64,000 nt of DNA, from positions 186,001 to 250,000 of the forward strand of contig NZ_JACYXI010000004.1 in NCBI RefSeq assembly GCF_014842915.1. Reading direction: 5' to 3'. Below the pieces are notes generated by a model. The model was not told the DNA's origin and made no database searches. It worked only from the letters and a program-made list of their open reading frames with translations. Shown piece by piece: positions 28,033-37,931 of this stretch. Both the position numbers and the translations under genes were made by a program. Source of the stretch: Roseibium litorale. GTDB taxonomy: Bacteria; Pseudomonadota; Alphaproteobacteria; Rhizobiales; Stappiaceae. Position 1 is the first letter of the stretch; every line of letters begins with the position of its first letter.

Positions 28033-30637
28033 TCACGATCCTCTGCGGCACCACGATGATTTTGCGCGGCGGCTTGCCTTCCAGCACCCGTATGACGAAA
28101 TCCGCCTCCAGCGTAGCTGCTTCGATGGCCTCTTTGGAAGCATCGTTTGCAACAGTGATCTCGCCGCGCTTCTTGCCGTTGATCTGAACGGGCAGCGTGA
28201 TGGTGTCTTCCACCAGCAGGCTTTCGTCAACGTCCGGCCATCCGGTCTGGGAAACCAGGCCGGTATGACCCAGAACCGTCCAGCATTCCTCGGCAAGGTG
28301 CGGCATCATGGGGGCCATCATCTGCGCCAGGAAGTCGGCCGCTTCGCGCACGGCCCAGGCCATATCTGCGGCTTCCAGACCTTCGTTTACGGCCTTGCCG
28401 ATGGTGTTCACATATTCATAGAGACGGGCGACGGCGCGGTTGAAGCCAAGGCCGTCGATGTCACGGGAAACAGCTGCAAGGGTCTTGTGGCTTGCCCGGC
28501 GCAGATCCAGAGCCTTGCCGGAAAACTCAGGAGCGTCCCGGCGCACGCCGGTCTTCTCGCTGATGTCACCGATCAGGCGCCAGACGCGCTGCACGAAGCG
28601 CCAGGAGCCCTGCACGCCTTCTTCCGTCCAGATCACGTCGCGCTCGGGCGGAGAATCCGACAGCACGAACCAGCGTGCGGTATCCGCACCATAGGTCTCG
28701 ATGATATCGGTCGGGTCGACGGTGTTCTTCTTCGACTTGGACATCTTCTCGATGGAGCCGATCGTGACCGGCTCGCCGGTCTTGATCAGGCTGGCCCGGC
28801 GGGTGCCGTCCACTTCCTCGATGCGGATTTCGGTCGGAGCGACCCAGCGGCCGTTGGCCCCTTCCCCGATCCGGTAGGTCTCGTGGGTCACCATGCCCTG
28901 GGTGAACAGGCCCTTGAACGGCTCCTTCAGGTCCAGCGCGGAAACCTTCTGCATGGCCCGGGTGAAGAAGCGGGAATAGAGCAGGTGCAGGATCGCATGC
29001 TCAATGCCGCCGATATACTGATCCACCGGCAGCCAGGCATTGGCCGCTTCCGGATTGGTCGGCTGGCCGCAGCGCGGCTCGGTGAAACGGGCGAAATACC
29101 AGGAACTGTCCACGAAGGTGTCCATGGTGTCGGTTTCGCGCCGGGCAGCTTTTCCGCACTTCGGACAGGTCGTGTTGCGCCAGGTTTCATGGCGGTCCAG
29201 CGGATTGCCCGGCTTGTCAAAGTTGATGTCGTCCGGCAGCTTGACCGGCAGGTTCTCATCCTTTTCCGGAACCACGCCGCAGTCATCACAATGGATGACC
29301 GGGATCGGGCAGCCCCAGTAGCGCTGACGGGAAATGCCCCAGTCGCGCAGGCGGTAATTGACCTGGCGGGCAGCCTGAGGAGCGCCGTCAATGGTGATGG
29401 CTTCCAGCTTCCTGGCGACGGTTTCCTTGGCATCCGCGATGGACAGGCCGTCCAGGAAGGCGGAGTTGAAGATCGTGCCGTCGTCGGTGAAGGCCTCGTT
29501 GCCAATCTCGAAGCTTGCCGGATCGGCATCCTTCGGCAGCACCACCGGGCGCACCGGTAGGCCGTATTTGCGGGCAAAGTCCAGGTCGCGCTGATCGTGG
29601 GCCGGGCAGGCGAAGATCGCGCCCGTGCCATAGTCCATCAGGATGAAGTTGGCGACATAGACCGGCAGCTCGATGGAAGCATCCAGCGGATGCTGGACGC
29701 GCAGGCCCGTGTCGAAGCCCTTCTTCTCGGCGGTCTCGATGGCTTCCGCGGACGTGCCGATGCGGCGGCATTCCTCTATGAAAGCCTGCAGTTCCGGATT
29801 GGTCTCCGCCAGCTTCGCGCTGACCGGATGGTCCGGGGACAGGCCCATGAAGGAGGCGCCGAACAGGGTGTCCGGACGGGTGGTGAAAATCTCGAGCGTC
29901 TTGTCGCCGGTCGGAGCCGGGGCTGTGAATTCGAAGCGGACGCGCAGGCCTTCCGACTTACCGATCCAGTTCTTCTGCATCAGGCGGACCTTTTCCGGCC
30001 AGCGGTCTAGCGTGTCGATCGCTTCCAGAAGATCCTCGGAATAGTCGGTGATCTTGAAGAACCACTGGGTCAGCTCGCGCTGTTCGACCAGAGCGCCGGA
30101 GCGCCAGCCGCGGCCGTCGATCACCTGCTCGTTCGCCAGAACGGTCATGTCGACCGGGTCCCAGTTGACCTTGGCGTTCTTGCGGTAGACGAGACCGGCT
30201 TCCAGGAACTTCAGGAACAGGCGCTGCTGCTGGGTGTAATATTCAACGTCGCAGGTTGCGAATTCCCGGCTCCAGTCCAGCGACAGGCCCATGATCTTGA
30301 GCTGGCCGCGCATGAAGGCGATGTTTTCATAGGTCCAGTCCTTGGGATGAACCTTGTTCTGCATCGCTGCGTTTTCCGCCGGCATGCCGAAGGCGTCCCA
30401 GCCCATCGGGTGCAGGACGTTGAAACCGCGTGCGCGCTTGTAGCGGGCAACCACGTCGCCCATCGCATAGTTGCGCACGTGACCCATGTGGATGCGGCCG
30501 GACGGATAGGGGAACATCTCGAGGACGTAATATTTCTCGCGCGGATCGTCGTTCTGCGTGACGAACACGTCCTTGTCATTCCAGACCTTTTGCCAGCGCG
30601 CTTCGACTTCGCGGGCGTTGTACCGTTCCGTTGCCAT
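28019..30637 (-). CDS. leuS: Leucyl-tRNA synthetase
   Basis: 872-residue class I synthetase. The HIGH motif appears as [13 protein letters not shown] near residue 45 and the KMSKS loop as [10 protein letters not shown]; the editing domain ([11 protein letters not shown]) and the zinc-like CDDCG and CPKCG pairs are also visible. The ATG at 30637 gives [12 protein letters not shown]; a TTG immediately before is less likely. The leader carries a small hairpin (TGCGCC/GGCGCA at 30657-30674). It heads leuS-lptE-holA and is divergent from the yggS-type gene. Confidence 0.97.
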   Translation of the reverse strand: MATERYNAREVEARWQKVWNDKDVFVTQNDDPREKYYVLEMFPYPSGRIHMGHVRNYAMGDVVARYKRARGFNVLHPMGWDAFGMPAENAAMQNKVHPKDWTYENIAFMRGQLKIMGLSLDWSREFATCDVEYYTQQQRLFLKFLEAGLVYRKNAKVNWDPVDMTVLANEQVIDGRGWRSGALVEQRELTQWFFKITDYSEDLLEAIDTLDRWPEKVRLMQKNWIGKSEGLRVRFEFTAPAPTGDKTLEIFTTRPDTLFGASFMGLSPDHPVSAKLAETNPELQAFIEECRRIGTSAEAIETAEKKGFDTGLRVQHPLDASIELPVYVANFILMDYGTGAIFACPAHDQRDLDFARKYGLPVRPVVLPKDADPASFEIGNEAFTDDGTIFNSAFLDGLSIADAKETVARKLEAITIDGAPQAARQVNYRLRDWGISRQRYWGCPIPVIHCDDCGVVPEKDENLPVKLPDDINFDKPGNPLDRHETWRNTTCPKCGKAARRETDTMDTFVDSSWYFARFTEPRCGQPTNPEAANAWLPVDQYIGGIEHAILHLLYSRFFTRAMQKVSALDLKEPFKGLFTQGMVTHETYRIGEGANGRWVAPTEIRIEEVDGTRRASLIKTGEPVTIGSIEKMSKSKKNTVDPTDIIETYGADTARWFVLSDSPPERDVIWTEEGVQGSWRFVQRVWRLIGDISEKTGVRRDAPEFSGKALDLRRASHKTLAAVSRDIDGLGFNRAVARLYEYVNTIGKAVNEGLEAADMAWAVREAADFLAQMMAPMMPHLAEECWTVLGHTGLVSQTGWPDVDESLLVEDTITLPVQINGKKRGEITVANDASKEAIEAATLEADFVIRVLEGKPPRKIIVVPQRIVNVVA

Positions 30638-30848
30638 CAATCTTGCCGTTTCATTGTGCGCCGGAGGCGGCGCATCTCAGGGAGTGTTTGGCGGACTGTC
30701 ACCAGAAATCCCCCACCGGGTCAACATGAATGGCGCTAAAATGACCGCTTTTCCGGCATGCCCGGTGCAGGCCTTGCCTTTTGCGGCCCCTGCCCCTTAT
30801 CAGGGACAAGCTTCAAGGCGATCATTCAGGGTTCGATAGGGGAACGAA

Positions 30849-31526
30849 ATGACGGCAGCGTCCATTGAAAATCTGCAAAAGGTTCGATCCGAGCTTCAAG
30901 CAGCGGCTGCCGAACATGGCCGTGCCCAGGGCAGTGTGACCCTTGTTGCCGTTTCCAAGACCTTTCCGGCGGAGGATATCCGGCCCGTTCTGGAGGCCGG
31001 TCAGCGGGTCTTCGGTGAAAACCGGGTTCAGGAAGCCATGTCCAAATGGCCAGGTTTGCGCGAGGACTTTGACGGTATCGAGCTGCATCTGATCGGTCCG
31101 CTGCAGTCGAACAAGGCCAAGGAAGCGGTCGCCACTTTCGATGTCATTCACACGGTGGACCGGGAAAAGATCGCCCGGGCGCTGAAGGACGAGATGGTGC
31201 GCCAGGACCGGAACCTGCCCTGTTTCATCCAGGTCAACACGGGTGAAGAGCCGCAGAAGGCCGGTATCCCTCCACGCGAGGCCGATGCCTTCATCAAACT
31301 GTGCCGGGATGAGATCGGCCTGACCATTACAGGCCTGATGTGCATTCCCCCGGTCGAGGACGCGCCCGGACCCCATTTTGCACTTCTGCAGAAGATTGCC
31401 GCTCGGAACGGCCTAGACGGCCTGTCGATGGGCATGTCATCAGATTACGAGACCGCCATCGGTTTCGGCGCAACCCACGTCCGCGTCGGCTCTGCCATTT
31501 TCGGCCACCGCGATTATCCGGCGTAG
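30849..31526 (+). CDS. YggS/PROSC family PLP-binding protein
   Basis: 225-residue alanine-racemase-N-fold protein of the YggS family, which binds pyridoxal phosphate and maintains PLP homeostasis rather than having a known enzymatic reaction. The PLP lysine lies in LVAVSKTFPAEDI; other conserved blocks are FGENRVQEAMSKW, LIGPLQSNK and LSMGMSSDYETAI-GATHVRVGSAIFG. AGGGG precedes the ATG. It is divergent from leuS and convergent with trkH. Confidence 0.94.
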   Translation: MTAASIENLQKVRSELQAAAAEHGRAQGSVTLVAVSKTFPAEDIRPVLEAGQRVFGENRVQEAMSKWPGLREDFDGIELHLIGPLQSNKAKEAVATFDVIHTVDREKIARALKDEMVRQDRNLPCFIQVNTGEEPQKAGIPPREADAFIKLCRDEIGLTITGLMCIPPVEDAPGPHFALLQKIAARNGLDGLSMGMSSDYETAIGFGATHVRVGSAIFGHRDYPA

Positions 31527-31639
31527 GGTTTCGAGACCTGTCTGTGCAGGGTGTCCGGGGTCGGACCGGTGATGACACTGGGAGGATGAGAGGTTTGACC
31601 ATGGCATCCATGCTCTGACCTGACATCAAATCAGTCACC

Positions 31640-33082
31640 TCAGGTTTCCATCCAGAAATCCGGTGTCACCAGCAAGAGTGCGCCGATGATTTCGAGGCGG
31701 CCAAGGATCATCTGGATGGCGAGCAGCCACTTGGCGGCTTCCGGTACGGTTTGGAACGTGCCGGAAGGGCCGATGATGTCGCCGACGCCAGGGCCAACGT
31801 TTGCCAAGGCCGTGATTGAGGCACTGAGCGCTGTGTCCGGTGACATGCCCATGCAGGCATAGATGGCGGCGAAAATCGCGAAAGTTCCGGCGTAAAGGAT
31901 CGAGAAGACGAGAATACCTTCCAGAACCGGATTGCTGACCGGCTTGCCGGAATAGCGGGCGGGCTGGATGCGGTGTGGCATCACCATGCGCCGCAGCAGC
32001 GAGCGGATAAAGCTGAGCAGGATCACCAGACGGAACATCTTGAAGCCGCCCGCCGTGGAGCCGCTGCAGCCGCCGAGGAAGGTGATCAGGAAGAAGATCG
32101 CGATGACGAAATTGCCGCTGAGGAGATAGTCCTTGGCCGCATATCCGGTCGTGGTGATGACCGAAACCACGTTGAACACCGCGATGGTGTAGAGGTGGAA
32201 AGGCGGATCGTCGTCCATCCAGCGTTCGGTGAGGAACACCATGAAGCTGGCGATGAAGACGATGATGAAGAGGGCCTGGATTTGCTGTTTGTCATCGATC
32301 GGCTTGCCCTCGGCAATCCGGATCAGCGACAGGAACGGCATGGCCGAGAGCATCATGAAGACGATGGCGACCCAGAAGACCGCGGTACCCTGAAATTGGC
32401 CGAACGAGCTGTCGGAGGTGGAATAGCCGCCAGTGGAAACGGTGGTCATCGCGTGATTGACCGCCTGGAAGAAGGTCATGCCGCAGACCATATAAAGCAG
32501 CGTGCAGCTGACAGTCAGGCCGCCATAAAGGATCATCAAACGGGCGACGAAGGGCTCGATGCGGCCATAGGGCTTGTTGGCCTTTTCCGAGGATTCAAGT
32601 GCGAAGAGCTGGCTGCCACCGACGCGCAGGCCCGGGAGAAGCCAGATCCCGATCACGACAATGCCGATGCCGCCAATCCATTGCAGCAGTGAGCGCCAGA
32701 GCAGGATGCCGGGGGGCATCGTGTCGAGACCGGTCAGAACGGTTGACCCGGTGGTGGTCAGGCCGGAAGCGGCTTCGAAAAAGGCGCCCGCGAAGGAAAT
32801 CTCGATGCTGCTGCCATAAAGCGGGATAGCGCCTGCGAGCGTGAACGCCAGCCAGGCGGCGTTGACGAAGAAGAAGGCTTCGCGACGGCGGAAGGCATAT
32901 TCCCTGCCGGACAGGGCAGCCGTTGTGAGGGCACCGAAGCACCCGATGACAACAGCCGAGGTGGAGAAGACCCGCCAATCCGGATTTCCCGCCGCCATGT
33001 CGACCGCAGCCGGAACCAGCATGAAGGCCGCGATCAGCATCATGAGCTTGCCGATTGGCAGCGCGACCGCGCGAAAATCCAT
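31640..33082 (-). CDS. trkH: Trk-type potassium uptake protein
   Basis: 480-residue multi-pass membrane subunit of the TrkH/TrkG family. Filter-like segments are seen as SGLTTTGSTVL, MTTVSTGGYSTSDSS, VISVITTTGYAAKD and ITALANVGPGVGDI, the four P-loops expected. The frame runs to 33178, but ATG 33082 gives MDFRAVALPIGKLMM, which enters the first helix correctly. The TrkA regulatory subunit is not nearby. A perfect 14-base palindrome sits in the upstream region. Confidence 0.92.
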   Translation of the reverse strand: MDFRAVALPIGKLMMLIAAFMLVPAAVDMAAGNPDWRVFSTSAVVIGCFGALTTAALSGREYAFRRREAFFFVNAAWLAFTLAGAIPLYGSSIEISFAGAFFEAASGLTTTGSTVLTGLDTMPPGILLWRSLLQWIGGIGIVVIGIWLLPGLRVGGSQLFALESSEKANKPYGRIEPFVARLMILYGGLTVSCTLLYMVCGMTFFQAVNHAMTTVSTGGYSTSDSSFGQFQGTAVFWVAIVFMMLSAMPFLSLIRIAEGKPIDDKQQIQALFIIVFIASFMVFLTERWMDDDPPFHLYTIAVFNVVSVITTTGYAAKDYLLSGNFVIAIFFLITFLGGCSGSTAGGFKMFRLVILLSFIRSLLRRMVMPHRIQPARYSGKPVSNPVLEGILVFSILYAGTFAIFAAIYACMGMSPDTALSASITALANVGPGVGDIIGPSGTFQTVPEAAKWLLAIQMILGRLEIIGALLLVTPDFWMET

Positions 33083-33152
33083 AGACAGTATCCCGCTCCC
33101 CGACCGTCCCGGCAGACTGCCGACTGAGGTGGTTCTTTCCTGCTTATTTAAT

Positions 33153-33166
33153 TTCTGGCGCCAGAA
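33153..33166. repeat. Perfect 14-base palindrome upstream of trkH
   Basis: TTCTGGCGCCAGAA is self-complementary and lies 71 bases before the trkH start, in a 396-base trkH-ffh gap that otherwise holds only a likely ffh promoter. On the minus strand TTGCAT and AAATAA flank it with roughly promoter-like spacing, so it may be an operator. Confidence 0.4.
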
Positions 33167-33234
33167 TGCAAGCGTCATGGTCCCGGACGCCTGTGCTTCT
33201 GGTCCTTTTGGGTCAAGAAACCTGAGGGTCTTCC

Positions 33235-33263
33235 TTGACTCCTTGGGACGGATGGGTCATTAA
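33235..33263 (+). promoter_or_regulatory. Possible ffh promoter
   Basis: TTGACT (33235-33240), a 17-base spacer, then CATTAA (33258-33263). It would give ffh a leader of about 205 bases. Only the motif supports it. The rest of the trkH-ffh gap shows nothing recognisable besides the palindrome at 33153-33166. Confidence 0.35.
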
Positions 33264-33478
33264 CGCCTCGACTCCATATGAGTGACGACAATTCGACCAG
33301 CCGACCGGGACCCGTAAAGGTGTAAAGAGAGCCCGGAGGTCAACATCCGACAGCGCGATGCGCCCTCGGGTGTCGCAGTGCTTTGCGCTTGGCTGTTCCG
33401 CCTTTACCGGGCGGGTGTCTGTCCCCATATGGCCGGGTATCCAATCCCGGACCAGAGAAACGTTAAGGACCAGAGTTC

Positions 33479-35038
33479 ATGTTCGAAAGCCTGTCCGATC
33501 GACTGAGCGGCATTTTCGACAAGCTGACCGGCCGCGGGGCCCTGTCGGAAAACGACGTCAACGAGGCGCTGCGCGAAATCCGCCGCGCGCTGATTGAGGC
33601 TGACGTCGCCCTGCCGGTGGTCCGCTCCTTCACGGACAAGGTCCGCAACCGCGCTGTCGGCGCCGAGGTGGTCAAGTCGATCACGCCGGGCCAGATGGTG
33701 GTCAAGATCGTTCACGACCAGCTGGTCGAAATGCTCGGCGAGGAAAGCCATGGCATTGATCTGAACGCCCCAGCCCCGGTCGCCATCATGATGGTCGGTC
33801 TTCAGGGTTCCGGTAAGACCACCACCACGTCCAAGATCGCCCGCCGCCTGACCCAGCGCGACAAGCGCAAGGTCCTGATGGCGTCGCTCGACACCCGCCG
33901 TCCGGCCGCTCAGCAGCAGCTTAAGGTTCTCGGCGAGCAGAACGGCGTCGACACCCTGCCGATCATCGAGGGCCTGGGCCCGGTCGAAATCGCCAAGCGC
34001 GCCATGACGGCTGCCAAGCTTGGCGGCTATGACGTGGTCATGCTCGACACCGCAGGCCGCATCCACATCGACGAGCCGCTCATGGTGGAAATGGCAGAGG
34101 TCAAGGCCGCTGCCAATCCGCATGAAATCCTGCTGGTCGCCGATGCGCTGACCGGTCAGGATGCCGTTAATCTGGCCCAGAGCTTCAACGAACGCGTTGG
34201 CATCACCGGTATCGCCCTGACCCGTATGGATGGTGACGGCCGCGGTGGTGCGGCCCTGTCCATGCAGGCCGTCACCGGCAAGCCGGTGAAGCTGATCGGG
34301 ACGGGCGAAAAGTCCGATGCGCTCGAGGAATTCCACCCGCGCCGGATCGCCGACCGTATCCTGGGCATGGGCGACATCGTCTCGCTGGTTGAAAAGGCAG
34401 CTGAAGCCATTGACGCGGAAAAGGCCGCGAAGATGGCGGCAAAGATGCAGAAGGGTCATTTCGATCTGGAAGATCTGGCCGAACAGCTCAAGCAGATGGA
34501 AAAGCTCGGCGGTATGTCCGGCATGATGGGCATGCTTCCCGGCATCGGCAAGATGAAGAAGCAGATCGAAGCTTCGAACATCGACGACAAGGTGTTCAAG
34601 CGGCAGGTCGCCATCATCGGCTCCATGACCCGTGAGGAGCGCCGCAAGCCCGACATTCTGAAAGCCAGCCGCAAGAAGCGTATCGCAGCCGGTTCCGGCG
34701 TCGACGTGTCCGAAGTCAACAAGCTTCTGAAGATGCACCGCCAGATGGCGGACATGATGAAGATGATGGGCAAGAAGAAGGGCATGCTCGGCAAGATGAT
34801 GGGCGGCCTGGGCATGGGCGGGATGCCGAACATCGATCCCAAGCAGCTTGAGGAAATGGCCAAGTCCGGTCAGCTTCCGGGCGGCGGTGAGCTGCCGAAG
34901 GGGCTGCCTGGAGGACTGGGCGGTCTTGGTGGCCTGCCTGGCGGCATGCCGGGCCTTCCGGGTCTTGGCGGACCGAAGCTTCCCGGCCTTGGAGGAATGG
35001 GAGGCCTGCCGGGCCTGGGCAAGGGGAAAAAGAAATGA
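33479..35038 (+). CDS. ffh: Signal recognition particle protein Ffh
   Basis: 519-residue SRP54 GTPase that binds 4.5S RNA and signal sequences and docks with FtsY. The N domain starts MFESLSDRLSGIFDKL; the G domain has GLQGSGKTTTTSKIA, DTRRPAA and LDTAGRIH; the Met-rich M domain includes GMSGMMGMLPGIGKMKK and MTREERRKPDIL. After residue about 450 follows a long Gly/Leu/Pro/Met-rich tail ending in GKGKKK, longer than in E. coli. The stop overlaps the next chorismate mutase gene (ATGA). It starts the ffh-rpsP-rimM-trmD-rplS block. Confidence 0.97.
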   Translation: MFESLSDRLSGIFDKLTGRGALSENDVNEALREIRRALIEADVALPVVRSFTDKVRNRAVGAEVVKSITPGQMVVKIVHDQLVEMLGEESHGIDLNAPAPVAIMMVGLQGSGKTTTTSKIARRLTQRDKRKVLMASLDTRRPAAQQQLKVLGEQNGVDTLPIIEGLGPVEIAKRAMTAAKLGGYDVVMLDTAGRIHIDEPLMVEMAEVKAAANPHEILLVADALTGQDAVNLAQSFNERVGITGIALTRMDGDGRGGAALSMQAVTGKPVKLIGTGEKSDALEEFHPRRIADRILGMGDIVSLVEKAAEAIDAEKAAKMAAKMQKGHFDLEDLAEQLKQMEKLGGMSGMMGMLPGIGKMKKQIEASNIDDKVFKRQVAIIGSMTREERRKPDILKASRKKRIAAGSGVDVSEVNKLLKMHRQMADMMKMMGKKKGMLGKMMGGLGMGGMPNIDPKQLEEMAKSGQLPGGGELPKGLPGGLGGLGGLPGGMPGLPGLGGPKLPGLGGMGGLPGLGKGKKK

Positions 35039-35364
35039 GCGGGACCAACGCAGAAACGCAGCTCGGAGAGAGCGCGGCCATTACGGAACTCAGGGCGCTC
35101 CGCTCGTCCATCGACAATATCGACGCCGCCCTGGTGCACCTGCTCGCCGAGCGTTTCAAGTGCACCCAGAAGGTTGGCGTTCTGAAAGCCACTCACGACC
35201 TGCCGGCAGCTGATCCGGCACGGGAGAAAATTCAGATCGAACGGCTCCGCCAGCTGGCGGCAGATGCCCATCTCGATCCTGATTTTGCCGAAAAATTCCT
35301 GAACTTCATTGTGAAGGAAGTGATCCGGCACCACGAAGCCATTGCCGCAAACACCGGCAACTGA
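35035..35364 (+). CDS. Chorismate mutase (short AroQ type)
   Basis: 109-residue single-domain chorismate mutase. The helix-bundle pattern is [30 protein letters not shown], then [17 protein letters not shown] and [16 protein letters not shown], with the active-site Arg, Lys, Glu and Gln-like positions in place. It converts chorismate to prephenate in the cytosol. It overlaps ffh by four bases and precedes rpsP by 19 bases, so it sits inside a translation/secretion operon. The window encodes another, longer chorismate mutase at 3775. Confidence 0.92.
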   Translation: MSGTNAETQLGESAAITELRALRSSIDNIDAALVHLLAERFKCTQKVGVLKATHDLPAADPAREKIQIERLRQLAADAHLDPDFAEKFLNFIVKEVIRHHEAIAANTGN

Positions 35365-35383
35365 ACACACTGGAGACTATAAA

Positions 35384-35767
35384 ATGGCTACGAAAATTCG
35401 CCTTGCACGTGGCGGTTCCAAGAAGCGTCCGTACTACCGCATCGTCGTTGCTGACGTCCGCGCTCCGCGCGACGGCCGGTTCATCGAAAAGATCGGTTCC
35501 TACAACCCGATGCTGCCGAAGGATTCCGCTGAGCGCGTTCAACTGAACGTCGAGCGCGTCCAGCATTGGCTGAACGCCGGCGCACAGCCGACCGACCGCG
35601 TGCACCGCTTCCTGGATGCTGCTGGCCTGCTGAAGCGCGAAGCCCGCAACAACCCGAAGAAGGCTGAAATGGGTCAGAAGGCCAAGGAACGTCTGGCTGC
35701 CAAGAAGCAGGCTGAAGAAGATGCAGCCGCTGCTGCAGCTGAAGCTGCTGCTGAAGCCAGCGAATAA
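35384..35767 (+). CDS. rpsP: 30S ribosomal protein S16
   Basis: 127-residue S16. The start [24 protein letters not shown] is diagnostic. The conserved core ends near residue 85; the remainder is a Lys/Ala/Glu-rich helical extension ([17 protein letters not shown]), longer than the 82-residue E. coli protein. GGAG is eight bases before ATG 35384. Genes of the block downstream are rimM, trmD and rplS. Confidence 0.97.
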   Translation: MATKIRLARGGSKKRPYYRIVVADVRAPRDGRFIEKIGSYNPMLPKDSAERVQLNVERVQHWLNAGAQPTDRVHRFLDAAGLLKREARNNPKKAEMGQKAKERLAAKKQAEEDAAAAAAEAAAEASE

Positions 35768-35822
35768 GCAGGCATCAGAATGACACCAGCGTTGCGCCGT
35801 CTCTCGAAAGTGGGGGTCTCCC

Positions 35823-36371
35823 ATGACTGATACTGATGAGAGCAAGGTCTTGATGGCCATCATCGGCGCTGCGCATGGCATTCGCGGGGAAGTGCGGGTC
35901 AAGCCTTATGGCGATGACCCGCTTTCCTTCACTGACTACGGCGTGCTGACCACAAAGGATGGCAGCCGGACGTTCGAGGTGGAGGCTGCGCGGGTGCAGA
36001 AGACGGTTGTGATCACCCGGTTCAAGGGGATCCGTGACCGCAATGAAGCGGAAACGCTGAACGGCGTCGAGCTCTATATTTCCCGCGATCAGCTGCCGGA
36101 AACGGATGAGGACGAATTCTATTATTCGGATCTCATCGGCCTGGCGGTCCATGATCCGGCGGGCGAACGGATCGGCAAGATCATCGCTGTCGAGAATTTC
36201 GGCGCTGGCGATCTTCTGGAAATCCGCCCCTTGCGCGGCAAGACCTATTACATCCCCTTCACCGGGGCCTTTGTGCCTGCGGTCGATATGGATGGCGGCG
36301 TCGTGACCGTGGATCTTCCCGAAGATTACTTGTCCGAAGCCAAGCCGGACGACGGGCGCTCGGACAGGTAG
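35823..36371 (+). CDS. rimM: Ribosome maturation factor RimM
   Basis: 182-residue factor for 30S 3'-domain maturation that binds S19. The N-terminal barrel has IIGAAHGIRGEVRVKP and FKGIRDRNEAETL, the PRC barrel YYSDLIGLAVHD, GKIIAVENFGAGDLLEI and YYIPFTGAFVPAVDM. It follows rpsP at 55 bases. Its last 46 bases overlap the opposite-strand VanZ-like gene. Confidence 0.95.
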   Translation: MTDTDESKVLMAIIGAAHGIRGEVRVKPYGDDPLSFTDYGVLTTKDGSRTFEVEAARVQKTVVITRFKGIRDRNEAETLNGVELYISRDQLPETDEDEFYYSDLIGLAVHDPAGERIGKIIAVENFGAGDLLEIRPLRGKTYYIPFTGAFVPAVDMDGGVVTVDLPEDYLSEAKPDDGRSDR

Positions 36372-36856
36372 ACCGGCTCAAGGCCGAGTGTATCGAGGCT
36401 GTACCCCAGCTGTTCTTCCGGCTGTTGCCGCTGAGCCTGTTTCTTTTCTGAACGGATCAGGGCAATGGCCGCAACAACCATGGAAATTCCAATGGCATTG
36501 GCAAACGCGTCGGCCATGGAGGCTTCATGATTGGGTGTGAAGGCCTGCAACACCTCCCCCGCAACGCCCATGAAAAATGCGGCGACCGCCGAGATCCGCA
36601 GCCGGCAGCAGAACAGGCTATGGATCGAAAGGGTCAAAAGGGCGTAGAACCCGATATGAATCACCGTGTCATAGGGTTCTTGCACGCCGGTGTTGAACAC
36701 CAGCCCAGCAAGTGCGCCGAAGACAAGCAGGCACACAAGTGGAAGCACCCGGATCAGGGACACATCGAGATAATGCCTGTCCACATAGGTCTGAATCAGT
36801 TTCGGCAGTTTGAGACGCAAGTGCGGCACGCTCGTTCCTCCTGGAAGTCTTTTCAC
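36326..36856 (-). CDS. VanZ-like membrane protein
   Basis: 176 residues with about four membrane helices (VLPLVCLLVFGALAGLVF, DTVIHIGFYALLTLSIHSLF, ISAVAAFFMGVAGEVLQA, FANAIGISMVVAAIALI). The pairing of DTVIHIGFYALL with GEVLQAFTPNHEASMADAFANAIG follows the VanZ-like pattern. No resistance role should be inferred. It runs against the surrounding operon, and its C-terminal coding end overlaps rimM by 46 bases. Start codon MKRLPGG is supported by AGGAACGAG-like purines only weakly. Confidence 0.75.
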   Translation of the reverse strand: MKRLPGGTSVPHLRLKLPKLIQTYVDRHYLDVSLIRVLPLVCLLVFGALAGLVFNTGVQEPYDTVIHIGFYALLTLSIHSLFCCRLRISAVAAFFMGVAGEVLQAFTPNHEASMADAFANAIGISMVVAAIALIRSEKKQAQRQQPEEQLGYSLDTLGLEPVYLSERPSSGLASDK

Positions 36857-36984
36857 TGTCCTTCGGGAAAGTTAAGAGGTGGCTACCATCCTCAGATTCC
36901 TGGTGTTTTGGCTCTGCGGATGTGGAAGATGGTTAATGATTTCTTGATTTTGGCAGGTATGCAGTGCCTGCCGGGAGCCGGTAG

Positions 36985-37686
36985 ATGACCTTCAAGGCCA
37001 GTATCCTGACCCTCTATCCCGATATGTTCCCGGGGCCGCTCGGGCACAGCCTGTCCGGACGGGGGCTGGAAAAGGGTTTGTGGAGCCTGGAGGCGTTGCA
37101 GATCCGTGATCATGCGACGGATAAGCACCGCTCCGTGGACGACACACCAGCAGGCGGCGGCGCTGGCATGGTGCTGCGCGCGGATGTGCTGGCCCGCGCG
37201 ATTGATGCGGCTGCGCCTGCGGATGATCCCCGTCCGCGCATCCTGATGAGCCCGCGCGGCAAGCCCCTCACCCAGGCTCGCGCCCACGAACTGGCGGAAG
37301 GTCCGGGTGCGATCATCGTCTGCGGCCGGTTCGAGGGGGTGGATCAGCGGGTGATTGACGCACGGAACCTCGAGGAAATCTCGATCGGGGACTATATTCT
37401 CTCCGGCGGAGAAATCGGTGCCATTACGCTGCTGGATGCCATTGTACGGCTCATTCCGGGTGTCATGGGCAACATGCAGAGCGCCGATACGGAAAGCTTC
37501 GAAACGGGCCTTCTGGAGCATCCGCAATACACAAGGCCGCAGGAATTCGAAGGCCGGACGATCCCGGAGGTTCTGACTTCGGGCAATCACAAGAAGATCG
37601 CCGAATGGCAGCGGGAGCAGGCAGAGAAGCTGACACAGCAGCGGCGTCCGGATCTTTGGGAAGCCTATCTGGATGAGGCAGACTGA
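36985..37686 (+). CDS. trmD: tRNA (guanine-N1-)-methyltransferase
   Basis: 233-residue SPOUT methyltransferase that makes m1G37 in tRNA. The knot motifs are evident: [32 protein letters not shown] and the [14 protein letters not shown] segment. The N-terminal [21 protein letters not shown] matches the family. GGAG-like GGGAGCCGGTAG precedes the ATG. The VanZ-like gene diverges from it; rplS follows 245 bases later. Confidence 0.96.
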   Translation: MTFKASILTLYPDMFPGPLGHSLSGRGLEKGLWSLEALQIRDHATDKHRSVDDTPAGGGAGMVLRADVLARAIDAAAPADDPRPRILMSPRGKPLTQARAHELAEGPGAIIVCGRFEGVDQRVIDARNLEEISIGDYILSGGEIGAITLLDAIVRLIPGVMGNMQSADTESFETGLLEHPQYTRPQEFEGRTIPEVLTSGNHKKIAEWQREQAEKLTQQRRPDLWEAYLDEAD

Positions 37687-37747
37687 GTAGTCAGGCAGCT
37701 GAAATCTCCTTGAGGCGCAGATCCTAGCCTTTCTTTCCAAAAACTGC

Positions 37748-37776
37748 ATGACAAATGGTGTGTCTTGGGGTATCAA
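37748..37776 (+). promoter_or_regulatory. Possible rplS promoter
   Basis: ATGACA (37748-37753) and TATCAA (37771-37776) with a 17-base spacer lie in the 245-base trmD-rplS gap, about 150 bases before rplS. The remainder of the gap may hold a leader but no motif was recognised. Confidence 0.35.
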
Positions 37777-37931
37777 CCGCGCGACGTTGCCGGAATGAAG
37801 ATCCCGGGCCTTTTGGGCTGTGCGGTCTCCGAAAGCGCAAAGACTGCCATGGCCCAAAGATGGTGAACCCGTCCGGATGCTTTTCTTTCCGGACGCTCTG
37901 ACCGCTTTGAAACTGACAAAGGAAATATGCC

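Noticed and set aside
27971..29560. Plus-strand open frame opposite leuS (529 codons)
   Set aside because: Antisense shadow of leuS, His/Gly/Arg-rich, with no family features.
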